A stretch of DNA of 34,782 nucleotides from Hylemonella gracilis. GTDB lineage: Bacteria; Pseudomonadota; Gammaproteobacteria; Burkholderiales; Burkholderiaceae_C. The notes beneath the pieces were generated by a model. It worked only from the letters and a program-made list of their open reading frames with translations, had not been told where the DNA came from and searched no databases. The stretch is from positions 1 through 34,782 of the forward strand of contig CAMAXR010000006.1 in NCBI GenBank assembly GCA_945862195.1. Reading direction: 5' to 3'. A program made the translations under genes and the position numbers. Shown piece after piece: positions 1 to 7,552 of this stretch (within the stretch, counting starts at the first letter, position 1; every line of letters begins with the position of its first letter).

Positions 1-1038
1 TTTGATCGGTTTGCTGGCCAGCAGCCCCTCCATTTGGGATTTGGCAATGTTGCGGGCTTGGTCAATTTTGTCTTGGGCAATGCCACTGGCGCTGCCGATA
101 GCCTGCAACCAGTCTTGGGTGCCGTCCATGCCCACAGGCGCTGAACCCACAACGGGTCGGCCAGCGGCCTCAAATTCGCGAATGCTTGCGGTGTAGAAAG
201 GATGAATGGCCGCCACCGTGACACAGTCAAACGCTGCATACAGCTCTCGCCACTCGCGGGTAGGCACTGTGGGGCCTACAGCCAAGCCCATGGGGGCTAA
301 CAAATTGGCAATGCCAATGGGGTCTGCAGGAAACATTTCACCCAGCAAGGCCACCGTGGGCAACTTATTGATGCCGTTGCGCGGCGCAGCGACCGGGCCG
401 CTTTGAATTTCTTTACGGGCATAACGCAACATGGCGCCCGACAACACGTCTTTGGCCTCGGCATGGGTGGGCACGCCAAACCCCGGCACATCAATACCAA
501 TAATGCGCACGCCATTGATTTCTTGGGGCAACAGCTGCAAGGGCACACCGCTGGCCGTAGGCACACACAGGTTGATGATGACGATGGCGTCTAGTTTTTC
601 GGGGTCAGCCTGGGCGTAGACGGCTTCACGGATGTCCTCAAACAACTTTCCGGTGACCAGCGTTTCGGAGTTAAAGGGCACATAACCCACGCTGCGGCGC
701 GCACCATAAAAGTGCGAGGTGAACGTGAGGCCATACACACAGCACGCTGAGCCGGACAAAATGGTTTGGGTACGGCGCATACGCAAACCCACCCGCAAGG
801 ACCCGAAAGCCGGACACATGCTTTGGGGTTGATCATGAGGGCCAGCCTCTTGATTGCGTGGATAGTCTTTTGCGTACTGCTGCAAGATTTCCGATTTACC
901 AGCGGTTTTGGCAGCCGCTAACATGGCCGATGCACCGGCATGACAACCCATGCCGTCACCCTCTAAGGCCGTGGGTACCGCCACCGATGAGGCAGCGGGC
1001 GCCTGGGCTTCAGGAACGATAGGAATAGTGCGCGCCAC
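1..1038 (-). CDS. bchY: Chlorophyllide a reductase subunit BchY (3' part outside window)
   Basis: BchY and BchZ form the catalytic NifDK-like component of chlorophyllide a reductase. With the iron protein BchX it reduces the B-ring of chlorophyllide a to make the bacteriochlorin. I translated this open frame by hand: 346 codons without a stop, running off the left edge. The N-terminal part contains the cysteine-bearing stretches GMGCHAG, SMCPAFG and SACCVYG, which I take as the Fe-S/active-site cysteines of the family. Further on are INLCVPTASG and the DVPGFGVPTHAEAKD segment typical of nitrogenase-like subunits. The start is a GTG at 1038, four bases after the bchX stop, with a GAGG about nine bases upstream. 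No ATG fits as well. Tight spacing to bchX implies translation from one mRNA; bchZ should follow outside the window. Confidence 0.93.
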   Translation of the reverse strand, partial: MARTIPIVPEAQAPAASSVAVPTALEGDGMGCHAGASAMLAAAKTAGKSEILQQYAKDYPRNQEAGPHDQPQSMCPAFGSLRVGLRMRRTQTILSGSACCVYGLTFTSHFYGARRSVGYVPFNSETLVTGKLFEDIREAVYAQADPEKLDAIVIINLCVPTASGVPLQLLPQEINGVRIIGIDVPGFGVPTHAEAKDVLSGAMLRYARKEIQSGPVAAPRNGINKLPTVALLGEMFPADPIGIANLLAPMGLAVGPTVPTREWRELYAAFDCVTVAAIHPFYTASIREFEAAGRPVVGSAPVGMDGTQDWLQAIGSASGIAQDKIDQARNIAKSQMEGLLASKPIK

Positions 1039-1042
1039 AGTT

Positions 1043-2047
1043 TCAGACCTCGTCGTAAACCACTTCGAGGCTGGGCTTGACCGTGTCGGTGCGGCCCACC
1101 ATGTCAAACAAGGTGGCTGGCTCTAAGACCACGTTGCGTCCGGTCACGTCAGAACTGAACAAACCCAGCAACTGGTCTTGGGTTTGGGGCTTAGGTCTCA
1201 CGGGCGGCGCCTCGGCCACATTTTTGGCCAACTCGGCAAACAAGGGGCCCCACTCGCCATCGGGCTTGCCAATGATTTCGTAGCTGGCACTCTTGCGACG
1301 GATGTCTTCGTGCGCAGGAATGGCCGCCAGAACCGGAATGCCTGTGTTGGCTGCAAAGGCTTGCGCCTCGCCAGTGCCATCGTCTTTATTAATCACCATG
1401 CCCGCCACGCCCACGTTGCCACCCAGCTTGCGGAAATACTCCACCGCCGAGCACACGTTGTTGGCAACATACAAAGACTGCAGATCGTTGCTGCCCACCA
1501 CAATGACCTTTTGGCACATGTCGCGCGCAATAGGCAAGCCAAAGCCGCCGCACACCACGTCGCCCAAGAAGTCGAGCAGCACGTAGTCAAAGCCCCAATC
1601 GTGGAAACCCAATTTCTCAAGGGTTTCAAAGCCGTGGATGATGCCGCGGCCACCACAACCCCGACCCACTTCGGGTCCACCCAGCTCCATGGCAAACACG
1701 CCGTCGCGCTTGAAGCACACGTCGCCAATGCTCACCGCTTGACCCGCCAACTTGAGGCGCGATGAGGTCTCGATGATGGTGGGGCAGGCTTTACCGCCAA
1801 ACAGCAAGCTGGTGGTATCGCTTTTAGGGTCGCAACCAATCAGCAGCACTTTTTTGCCCTGCTGCGCCATCATGTAGCTCAGGTTGGCCAGCGTGAAGCT
1901 TTTGCCAATGCCCCCCTTGCCATAGATGGCAATGATTTGGGTCTCTTTGGTGACTTCCCCTGTAGCCACCGTATCGGGCTCCATGGCGGCTTCTTTGCGA
2001 AGCGTTTCCACAAATTTCAAGGGTTGCTCGGTAGTCAATGTATTCAT
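1043..2047 (-). CDS. bchX: Chlorophyllide a reductase iron protein BchX
   Basis: This is the ATP-dependent reductase component (NifH-like homodimer) that passes electrons through a [4Fe-4S] cluster to BchYZ. It has 334 residues, normal for BchX. The P-loop GKGGIGKS is at residues 43-50, followed by the deviant Walker A/switch region. Cys131 (GRGCGGRG) and Cys166 (DVVCGGFG) are 35 residues apart, the same spacing as the NifH cluster ligands. The N-terminus carries about 35 residues before the nucleotide-binding fold, as in BchX rather than BchL. The ATG overlaps the bchC stop (ATGA), which indicates translational coupling. The order crtE-crtF-bchC-bchX-bchY matches purple-bacterial photosynthesis clusters. 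Confidence 0.97.
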   Translation of the reverse strand: MNTLTTEQPLKFVETLRKEAAMEPDTVATGEVTKETQIIAIYGKGGIGKSFTLANLSYMMAQQGKKVLLIGCDPKSDTTSLLFGGKACPTIIETSSRLKLAGQAVSIGDVCFKRDGVFAMELGGPEVGRGCGGRGIIHGFETLEKLGFHDWGFDYVLLDFLGDVVCGGFGLPIARDMCQKVIVVGSNDLQSLYVANNVCSAVEYFRKLGGNVGVAGMVINKDDGTGEAQAFAANTGIPVLAAIPAHEDIRRKSASYEIIGKPDGEWGPLFAELAKNVAEAPPVRPKPQTQDQLLGLFSSDVTGRNVVLEPATLFDMVGRTDTVKPSLEVVYDEV

Positions 2048-2997
2048 GCGTTAGCACTCCAGTCCAAAATCATCTTCAGGCAATGGGCATCGTTAAATGC
2101 CACGTCATAAGCAGCAGGTGCTTGGTTCGGGCTTTGTGTATGCGTGATCAAGCCATCGAGCGAGAGACGCCCGTTGTGGACCAACTCGGTGACGGCCAGC
2201 AGGTCGGCACGCTTCCACTCGGCGGCAGTACGAATCTGTGCTTCGCGCATGAAGGCAGGCGCATAGGCGAAACTCAGGTCTTTGGTGTAAAAGCCAGCCA
2301 GCACCACCTCGCCACCGGGCTGTAAGCGCTGGATGAGTTGGTTTAATAAATTGGCGTCGCCACTGACGTCGTAAATGGCCCGATAGTCTCGGCGAGAGTC
2401 ATCGTCGGGGTGGATCACTTGATAACCCTCTGCCCCTTGGCTGCGAGCGCTTTGAGTTTCCCAAACCGTGGGGGCCGGTTCTCCGCTGGCTACAGCCATA
2501 CGGGCCAAAAGCCGCCCCATCACACCATGCCCCACGATGAGATCGGGTGCCGCAGCGGGTGCGCCGATGCCCCCTCTAGATACAGCGTGGTAGGCCGTGG
2601 CAGCCAATGCCAAGAGCACCGCTTTTTCTTTGAGCCATTCTTCAACCTTGACCACTTTGTCTTGAGACACCACCAAATCAGAAGCGGCACCACCAAAGAG
2701 GCTGCGCACTCCCCTGAAACAATTGGCTCCAGGTACAAACACGTAGTCGCCGACTTTGTATTTGCTTTGGGGCAAGACGTAACTGACCCTGCCAGCGGTT
2801 TCGTAGCCCGGAACCAAGGGATAGCCCATGCCCGGAAAGGCCGGCATGCTGCCATCCCAAAGCAGACGCTCGGTACCTGTGCTGATGCCGCTGTAAGTGA
2901 CTTCGACTTGAATTTGCCCGTCTTTTAGAAGAGGCAAGTCCAAAGACTGCAGGGCCAACGCCCTTGGATGGTTAAATACAACGGCTTGTGAATTCAT
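2044..2997 (-). CDS. bchC: Bacteriochlorophyllide a dehydrogenase BchC
   Basis: BchC oxidises the C3 hydroxyethyl group of 3-hydroxyethyl bacteriochlorophyllide a to the acetyl group, a late step of bacteriochlorophyll a synthesis. The 317-residue protein is a zinc-less medium-chain dehydrogenase relative. It has an N-terminal GroES-like part (SGISTGTERLLWDG near residue 37, GYPLVPGYETAGRV near 58) and a Rossmann motif GHGVMGR near residue 155. The start ATG at 2997 gives the usual MxxQAVV beginning. No Shine-Dalgarno sequence is visible upstream, and PpsR-like sites come within three bases of the ATG, so the leader may be very short or absent. It is the first gene of the bchCXYZ block and overlaps bchX by four bases. 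Confidence 0.95.
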   Translation of the reverse strand: MNSQAVVFNHPRALALQSLDLPLLKDGQIQVEVTYSGISTGTERLLWDGSMPAFPGMGYPLVPGYETAGRVSYVLPQSKYKVGDYVFVPGANCFRGVRSLFGGAASDLVVSQDKVVKVEEWLKEKAVLLALAATAYHAVSRGGIGAPAAAPDLIVGHGVMGRLLARMAVASGEPAPTVWETQSARSQGAEGYQVIHPDDDSRRDYRAIYDVSGDANLLNQLIQRLQPGGEVVLAGFYTKDLSFAYAPAFMREAQIRTAAEWKRADLLAVTELVHNGRLSLDGLITHTQSPNQAPAAYDVAFNDAHCLKMILDWSANA

Positions 2998-3000
2998 GGG

Positions 3001-3044
3001 TGTATTTTTTAACTTACATTGAAGGACGTCAACTTATATTTACA
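3001..3044 (-). promoter_or_regulatory. bchC promoter with tandem PpsR/CrtJ-like operators
   Basis: Two 18-bp TGT-N12-ACA elements lie 8 bp apart. Positions 3001-3018 match perfectly (TGTATTTTTTAACTTACA); 3027-3044 has one mismatch (CGTCAACTTATATTTACA). On the minus strand a -35-like TTGACG (3032-3027) falls inside the upstream element. A weak -10-like AAAAAT (3009-3004), 17 bp further on, falls inside the downstream one. An 8-bp gap between two palindromes covering -35 and -10 is the arrangement known for CrtJ/PpsR at bchC of purple bacteria. The predicted transcript start is at or next to the bchC ATG. The regulator gene is not in the window, so binding is inferred from the motif only. Confidence 0.7.
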
Positions 3045-3048
3045 GATA

Positions 3049-3062
3049 TTGATGTTTATCAG
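3049..3062. promoter_or_regulatory. FNR-like box overlapping the crtF stop, upstream of bchC
   Basis: TTGATGTTTATCAG matches the FNR/FixK consensus TTGAT-N4-ATCAA at nine of ten fixed positions. Its centre is about 58 bp upstream of the predicted bchC start point, close to a class I position. It overlaps the last codons of crtF, so coding constraint could explain part of it. FnrL-type control of photosynthesis genes is known in Rubrivivax and Rhodobacter; here it is an inference. Confidence 0.4.
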
Positions 3063-4237
3063 GGTAAACACTTAGATTTGCGGCCAATCAGCACCCGAGC
3101 GTGTATGGGCATGGCGTTGGGCAGCAACTCCAAATGGCTCAATCCACTCTGAGCCATCAGATTCATCAACTCAGTAGGGGTGCGCAAGCGTCCGGACCCC
3201 ATGGCCAACAGGTAGTAGTGGAAATACGCATCTGCTAAGGGGGGCTGACCAGGCTCTTGGGCCATGGGTTCTGCAATCAACAAGGTACCGCCTAAAGGCA
3301 AGGCCTCAAAGGCTTTGCGCAAAATTTGCAGTACGACCGCATCAGAATGGTCATGCGCCACCCGAACCAGGGTGATCAAGTCAGCCCCTTTGGGTAGGGG
3401 GTCGCTTAAGAAACTGCCGGGGTGCAAACTCGCTCGGCTCAATAAACCTTGCGCCTTGAGCCCCACTTGGGCCAACTGCAGCACGGGCGCCAAATCAAAC
3501 AGCTGAATCTTGAGATGCCGCTCTTGTTGGGCCAGTTGGCTGATAAAACGCCCCTTACCCGCCCCCACATCCAGCACGCATTGGTGGTCGCTGAAGTTGT
3601 AGGTGCTCAGAATTTCACCGACCACAAAGTTTTGTGAGGCATCCATTAAGGCGGAATAGCGTGAGAAAGCGTCTTGTGCCTGGGGCACTTCAGCCGCGGA
3701 CTCTTTGCCGTGCGCGTACGGCCAATAGCCCGCCATATCGCCCCGCCAAGCGTCACGCAAAAAGGCTACCGGGTCTTGTAGATCCAAATACAACAGGTGG
3801 TTGTGTTCAACCATGGCGCGCACACCCTCGTGCGTTGCCACAGGCAAACCCAATGGGCCCAGCCCCACACGCCCTTGACTGCGGTGCTCCAACAGCCCCA
3901 ACGCAATAGCAGAGAGCACCAAGCGCTGCAAGCTGGCGGCGGGTACCTCCACCCGATGGGCCAAGTCTTTGACGGTCATGGGTGAAGCGCGCAGCAGCGC
4001 AAATACATTAAGGCGCACACAACTGATCAACACTTGGGTGTGCACAAAGCCACCCATGAGGTCGTAGAGTTGCTGGGTTCGCCTGCGGGCGACCCAACGT
4101 GTGAGCGGGTTGCTGATGGCCCAGCGGTAGACCACGGGGTCGGCCATCCAGCGCTCTAAGGTGGTGTGGATTTTTTCAATCCACCCCCAAGAGCCACCGT
4201 GCTTTGCCGCGGGTGGAGTGAAGTCAAGTTGATGCAC
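3059..4237 (-). CDS. crtF: Demethylspheroidene O-methyltransferase CrtF
   Basis: CrtF transfers a methyl group from S-adenosylmethionine to the C1 hydroxyl of carotenoids of the spheroidene/spirilloxanthin series. The 392-residue protein has an N-terminal helical part with a winged-helix dimerisation domain (about 65-140, MTVKDLAHRVEVPAASLQRL). The SAM-binding motif VLDVGAGKGRF is at 221-231, with the acidic FDLAPV near 247 and the LVRVAHDH segment near 291-298 where these methyltransferases carry the active-site histidine. The start is GTG at 4237, overlapping crtE by 14 bases, so the two are translationally linked. Presence of CrtF suggests methoxylated carotenoids, but which one is made cannot be told here. 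Confidence 0.93.
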   Translation of the reverse strand: MHQLDFTPPAAKHGGSWGWIEKIHTTLERWMADPVVYRWAISNPLTRWVARRRTQQLYDLMGGFVHTQVLISCVRLNVFALLRASPMTVKDLAHRVEVPAASLQRLVLSAIALGLLEHRSQGRVGLGPLGLPVATHEGVRAMVEHNHLLYLDLQDPVAFLRDAWRGDMAGYWPYAHGKESAAEVPQAQDAFSRYSALMDASQNFVVGEILSTYNFSDHQCVLDVGAGKGRFISQLAQQERHLKIQLFDLAPVLQLAQVGLKAQGLLSRASLHPGSFLSDPLPKGADLITLVRVAHDHSDAVVLQILRKAFEALPLGGTLLIAEPMAQEPGQPPLADAYFHYYLLAMGSGRLRTPTELMNLMAQSGLSHLELLPNAMPIHARVLIGRKSKCLP

Positions 4238-5153
4238 GGGTCACCTCTGCATGAATCTGGCGCTGTGTGGCTTGCCCAGCAGCTTTGCCAGAAGCCTCGA
4301 TGGCCGCACGGGGGACCAATCGCTCGGCCTCGAGCCGGACCAATTGCTTGAGCATGTCTTTGCAAGAGCAAGGAGGCACGCTGTCCACCGCCTGCTCAAT
4401 GAGCTTATTGAAATACGACAGCGCCCCCTCTAAGCCCAGCTGATGGGCCACGCTGGGTCTTTCGTGCAATTGGTCTTGACCAGCAGGCTTGCCCAGTTCG
4501 GCAGCCTGCATCACCACATCTCGAATGTCGTCGGCCACTTGGTAGGCCTCGCCCAAATTGGAGCCCAAGCCAATCCAAGGTCGGGCGTCGCTGGCAGAGG
4601 CCAAGGCCCCAGCGCAGGTGGCGGCCACAAACAATGCCCCGGTTTTGGCTCTTTGATACTGGCTTAAATCGGCCGCGGGCTCGCACTCCCAAGCCTGCCC
4701 TGCCACAATGCCGTGCGGTAAGCCGACACCTGTGCACAGGTTTTGCATCAACCCCACCAAGCGCATGGGATGCTCAGCACAGGCATTGGCAAGCACTTGA
4801 TAGGCCATGACAATCAGGGCATCACCGGCTAATAAAGCAAGCGGCTCGCCATACACCTTGTGCACCGTGGGGCGGCCACGGCGAATGTCGGCATCATCAA
4901 AAGCGGGCATATCGTCGTGAACCAAAGACGCGCAGTGCATCAATTCAAGCGATACCGCCGCCGCGTCCGATAAATTGGGTTGGTCGTCGCCACAGGCCAT
5001 GGCCACACTCAAACAAAGCTGCGGCCGAATGCGCGCCCCGCCTGAAAACACAGCGTGCCGCATGGCCTCCACCAATCGGGGCGGCGCCCCTAAACCCACG
5101 GCTTGATCAAAATGAACCCGCAAGGCTTTTTCAGCCCGATCCAGAAGACTCAT
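4224..5153 (-). CDS. crtE: Geranylgeranyl diphosphate synthase CrtE
   Basis: CrtE condenses isoprenyl diphosphates to geranylgeranyl diphosphate, the precursor of carotenoids and of the bacteriochlorophyll tail. Both aspartate-rich motifs are present: DDMPAFDD in the SLVHDDMPAFDDADIRRG region and DDIRD in the YQVADDIRDVV region. The frame is open to an ATG at 5174, but I choose the ATG at 5153 (MSLLDRAEKAL, 309 residues). It has a GGAG eight bases upstream, and the predicted promoter would place the transcript start at about 5177. It is the first gene of the visible photosynthesis transcript. Ubiquinone-type prenyl synthases and IspA are related, but the photosynthesis context settles the name. 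Confidence 0.9.
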   Translation of the reverse strand: MSLLDRAEKALRVHFDQAVGLGAPPRLVEAMRHAVFSGGARIRPQLCLSVAMACGDDQPNLSDAAAVSLELMHCASLVHDDMPAFDDADIRRGRPTVHKVYGEPLALLAGDALIVMAYQVLANACAEHPMRLVGLMQNLCTGVGLPHGIVAGQAWECEPAADLSQYQRAKTGALFVAATCAGALASASDARPWIGLGSNLGEAYQVADDIRDVVMQAAELGKPAGQDQLHERPSVAHQLGLEGALSYFNKLIEQAVDSVPPCSCKDMLKQLVRLEAERLVPRAAIEASGKAAGQATQRQIHAEVTRAST

Positions 5154-5206
5154 AAAAGCGCTCCATCTAGGCATCCGCTAAAGTCTTGATGAGACTCAAG
5201 CTGTAA

Positions 5207-5239
5207 TGTCAACATTTATTTACATATCATTATGTAAAT
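5207..5239. promoter_or_regulatory. PpsR/CrtJ-like operator and dyad between crtE and the adenylate cyclase
   Basis: Positions 5207-5224 read TGTCAACATTTATTTACA, a perfect TGT-N12-ACA element. Fifteen of 17 bases from 5208 match the element at 3028-3044 in front of bchC. A perfect minus-strand -35 hexamer TTGACA (5212-5207) sits in the same register as at bchC; no good -10 follows. Eight bases further (5233-5250) is a half-matching second element. An 8-bp inverted repeat with a 6-bp spacer (ATTTACAT/ATGTAAAT, 5218-5239) overlaps both. The divergent cyclase gene begins at 5291, so the site may serve both directions. Confidence 0.6.
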
Positions 5240-5290
5240 GTAGTTAGATTTGCGGGTTTGTCAACCTAGGTTTACCTGAGGAGGCGTTTT

Positions 5291-6655
5291 ATGGGCATTT
5301 GGATTGAGCTGGGGCTGGTTGTATTGCTATTGGCTTTTGGACTTTGGCAGATTAGAGGTGTGAAAAGAGAACGCGCCAAGCGTCACATGAATGTGACAAC
5401 GCTGCCCATGCAACCAACATCTTCCCAAGCAACAGCACCCTCCTGGCTGGATGCCTTGGAGGCGCGTCTTGTCAGAAAAAACGCCTCACCGGACGAGAGA
5501 CTCAAGAAGATGATCCTGATCATCTTCTTGGCGCTCGCGGTTGTCTTCTTTGGCGCCCACTCTGTGTTCTTTCTCATGGGAGGGGGATATCTCACAGCTT
5601 CACTCACTTTTGTCGGTTCTGTAGTCGCCGCAATTTGCGGGGCAGCTGTGATTCGAGCGATTGATCCCCTTCCGTTATGGCGTGTTTACACGGTGTTTCA
5701 CTTTGTATTGTTTTTCTTCATCAATCACTTTCAAGGGGGCCTGCAAAACGCCCAAGGCTCGCTGATCTATGTGCTGTTCTTCCCCTTGTTGACCTTTGCG
5801 GTCGATGGAATACGGGCAGCAGTGATCACGATGGTTGGAGGTGTCGGCATTTACCTTGCTTCAATTCTGGCGGCACCCTATGCACCGGTGGACCAGCTGC
5901 TGCCCGCTTGGATGTTGACTTCCCTAGGGCTTCAGAACATGTTGGGCACCACCTTTATTGGCCTCATTGCTGTTTACCTCTATGGTCGACAAAGTCAACT
6001 CCTGTCCTTACAGCTGGTCAAGGCGAAGGAAGCAAAAGCAGAAGAAACACAGGCTTTGCTGGAAAATATTCTTCCGCGAGAAGTGGCTGTGGAGCTTGCA
6101 AGAACAGGATCTGTCAACCCCGTGCGACACGAAGCGGTTTCGATCCTTTTTACGGACTTCAGCGGGTTCACTCAGGCGTCTGCCGCTATGCCTGCAGACA
6201 TGGTGGTCAGCCAGCTGAATGAAATCTTTGCTGCCTTCGACGACATTTGTGACGGCTGCGGCGTGGAAAAGATCAAGACGATTGGAGATGCATATATGGC
6301 TGCCGCAGGTGTTCCGCAGGGCTGTAGCGACCACGCACAACGTTGCGTCCGCGCTGCGCATGAGATGCTGAAGTTCATGCAGACCCGTAACGCGGCCTCA
6401 GCATTCAAGTGGGGCTTGCGGGTGGGTATTCACTCTGGCCCAGTGGTCTCGGGCGTGGTGGGAAAGCGCAAGTACGCCTTCGACGTTTGGGGCGATTCTG
6501 TCAACATCGCGGCACGAATGGAGGCCAGCGGAGAGGTGGGTCGGGTGAATGTTTCTGCCTACACCTGCCACTTGATACGCGATGAGTTCACTTGCGAGTA
6601 CAGAGGAAAGCTCGAGGTGAAGGGAAAGGGGCCCATTGACATGTACTTCGTTTAA
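5291..6655 (+). CDS. Membrane-bound class III adenylate cyclase
   Basis: The 454-residue protein is predicted to make cAMP from ATP at the inner membrane. One hydrophobic helix lies at 2-20. A cytosolic stretch (to about 72) is followed by roughly six hydrophobic segments between 73 and 232. A short linker with the LLENILPREVAVEL helix (256-269) leads to a cyclase domain from about 280 to the end. Metal-binding Asp289 (FTDFSGF) and Asp333 (IGDAYM) are present, as are Asn405 and Arg409 for transition-state binding. Lys329 and Asp398 are at the adenine-selecting positions, favouring adenylate over guanylate cyclase. A strong AGGAGG ends six bases before the ATG. It is divergent from crtE with a PpsR-like site between them. 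The input sensed by the membrane part is unknown. Confidence 0.88.
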   Translation: MGIWIELGLVVLLLAFGLWQIRGVKRERAKRHMNVTTLPMQPTSSQATAPSWLDALEARLVRKNASPDERLKKMILIIFLALAVVFFGAHSVFFLMGGGYLTASLTFVGSVVAAICGAAVIRAIDPLPLWRVYTVFHFVLFFFINHFQGGLQNAQGSLIYVLFFPLLTFAVDGIRAAVITMVGGVGIYLASILAAPYAPVDQLLPAWMLTSLGLQNMLGTTFIGLIAVYLYGRQSQLLSLQLVKAKEAKAEETQALLENILPREVAVELARTGSVNPVRHEAVSILFTDFSGFTQASAAMPADMVVSQLNEIFAAFDDICDGCGVEKIKTIGDAYMAAAGVPQGCSDHAQRCVRAAHEMLKFMQTRNAASAFKWGLRVGIHSGPVVSGVVGKRKYAFDVWGDSVNIAARMEASGEVGRVNVSAYTCHLIRDEFTCEYRGKLEVKGKGPIDMYFV

Positions 6656-6736
6656 GCGTTGAGCAAGTGGTTGGCCACGACTGTGTAATGAAACTCGCTT
6701 GACCATGATTCCATTCAAACCAAAAGGAGTCGCTGA

Positions 6737-7129
6737 ATGTTGAGGATCCTCACTCTAGTAATGCTATTGGCTTTGGGTTCAGGTGTGGCGCTCGCACAGC
6801 GCATGTACGACTCAAGTGGCCGACAAATCGGCCGTGTGGATGGAGAGCGTTATTACGACGGTTCAGGCCGTCAAATTGGGCGCGTTGATGGGTACACCGT
6901 TTACGACGGATCGGGCAGGCAGCTCGGGCGCATTGATGGCGAGCGTGTTTACGATGCTTCTGGTCGACAAATGGGACGCATTGACGGCGAGCGTCTGTAC
7001 AGCGCTTCCGGTAGCTCGATGGGCCGCATCGATGGTGAACGGCTATATGACGGGTCAGGTCGACAAATTGGCAGGGCTGATGGTTTGAGACGGATGCAGC
7101 TGATCGTCTTCTTTTATTTCTTTATGTGA
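6737..7129 (+). CDS. Secreted protein of six 16-residue repeats (beta-flower-like)
   Basis: This 130-residue protein has a clear signal peptide (hydrophobic core LTLVMLLALGSGVALA, cleavage after Ala20). Six tandem 16-residue repeats follow at 23-118, each close to [VLY]YDxSGRQ[ILM]GR[IV]DGER. It ends in a short hydrophobic tail, MQLIVFFYFFM. The repeat pattern resembles the small-protein family called '5-fold beta-flower', recalled from memory and not searched; function is unknown there too. AGGAG lies nine bases before the ATG. It starts 81 bases after the adenylate cyclase on the same strand, so the two may be co-transcribed. The fifth repeat is the most divergent (LYSASGSSMGRIDGER). It is exported or envelope-associated by prediction. 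Confidence 0.75.
   Translation: MLRILTLVMLLALGSGVALAQRMYDSSGRQIGRVDGERYYDGSGRQIGRVDGYTVYDGSGRQLGRIDGERVYDASGRQMGRIDGERLYSASGSSMGRIDGERLYDGSGRQIGRADGLRRMQLIVFFYFFM
6803..7090 (+). repeat. Six in-frame tandem repeats of 48 bp
   Basis: Each 48-bp unit encodes one 16-residue repeat of the secreted protein. Protein repeats are much better conserved than the DNA (for example ggcgagcgt, ggagagcgt and ggtgaacgg all encode GER). This points to old duplication with selection on the protein, not recent slippage. Confidence 0.85.
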
Positions 7130-7132
7130 CCT

Positions 7133-7294
7133 TTACGTCCTGACTTTTTCGGGGGTTCAATCCCCCAGACGGGCGGGCAGCAAAGGCCGCCTCCGCTGCT
7201 TAAGCAGGTTGTGCCGATACTTTTTGCCAACTTGCGCTTTGGCGTCATTTCCATAAAATGACATCATCGATTCTTTTTGATGGTGATATACCAA
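7133..7294. other. Gene-free stretch with hairpins before the toxin-antitoxin pair
   Basis: It holds the hairpin GGGGG-TTCAAT-CCCCC (7151-7166), which has no following T-run and so is not a convincing terminator. It also holds a perfect 12-bp palindrome CTGCTTAAGCAG (7196-7207). Just before the antitoxin an imperfect inverted repeat (CATCATC near 7263 and GATGGTG at 7279-7285) could be the antitoxin operator. I see no gene here. Confidence 0.4.
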
Positions 7295-7552
7295 ATGGCA
7301 AACGTGAATGTCAGAAACCTACCCGACGAAGTCCATCGGGCCATCCGAATCCAAGCCGCTCATCATGGTCGCAGCACCGAGGCGGAAATCCGCGACATCC
7401 TAGAACGGGCAGCTAAGCCGCCGGGGCGCGTGAAACTGGGCTCGCTCCTGGCGTCCTTCGCTCGCGAGGCTGGCGGCCTGACCGATGAGGAACATGCTTT
7501 ATTCGAGCGCGCGCGCATCAAGACTGCGGCGCGTGCTGCAAATTTTGAATGA
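7295..7552 (+). CDS. Antitoxin, ribbon-helix-helix (FitA/VapB-like)
   Basis: This 85-residue protein begins MANVNVRNLPDEVHRAIR, the DNA-binding ribbon-helix-helix start of FitA-type antitoxins. The helix HGRSTEAEIRDILERA follows. The C-terminal part (about 45-85) should wrap the toxin. I chose the ATG at 7295 over the in-frame TTG 7277 and ATG 7280 because it gives the canonical N-terminus and has GGTGA eight bases upstream. Its stop overlaps the toxin start (ATGA), the usual coupling. Such antitoxins repress their own operon. Codon use (CTG/CTC, GCG) differs from the TTG-rich neighbours, suggesting transfer. Confidence 0.9.
   Translation: MANVNVRNLPDEVHRAIRIQAAHHGRSTEAEIRDILERAAKPPGRVKLGSLLASFAREAGGLTDEEHALFERARIKTAARAANFE

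Noticed and set aside
5233-5250. Second PpsR-like element in the crtE region as a full site
   Set aside because: TGT is present but the other half reads ATT instead of ACA; I mention it only as a degenerate partner at the 8-bp spacing.
7151-7166. GGGGGTTCAATCCCCC looks like a tRNA T arm
   Set aside because: The 3' acceptor strand and CCA do not follow and no other tRNA arms are found upstream; it is only a hairpin.
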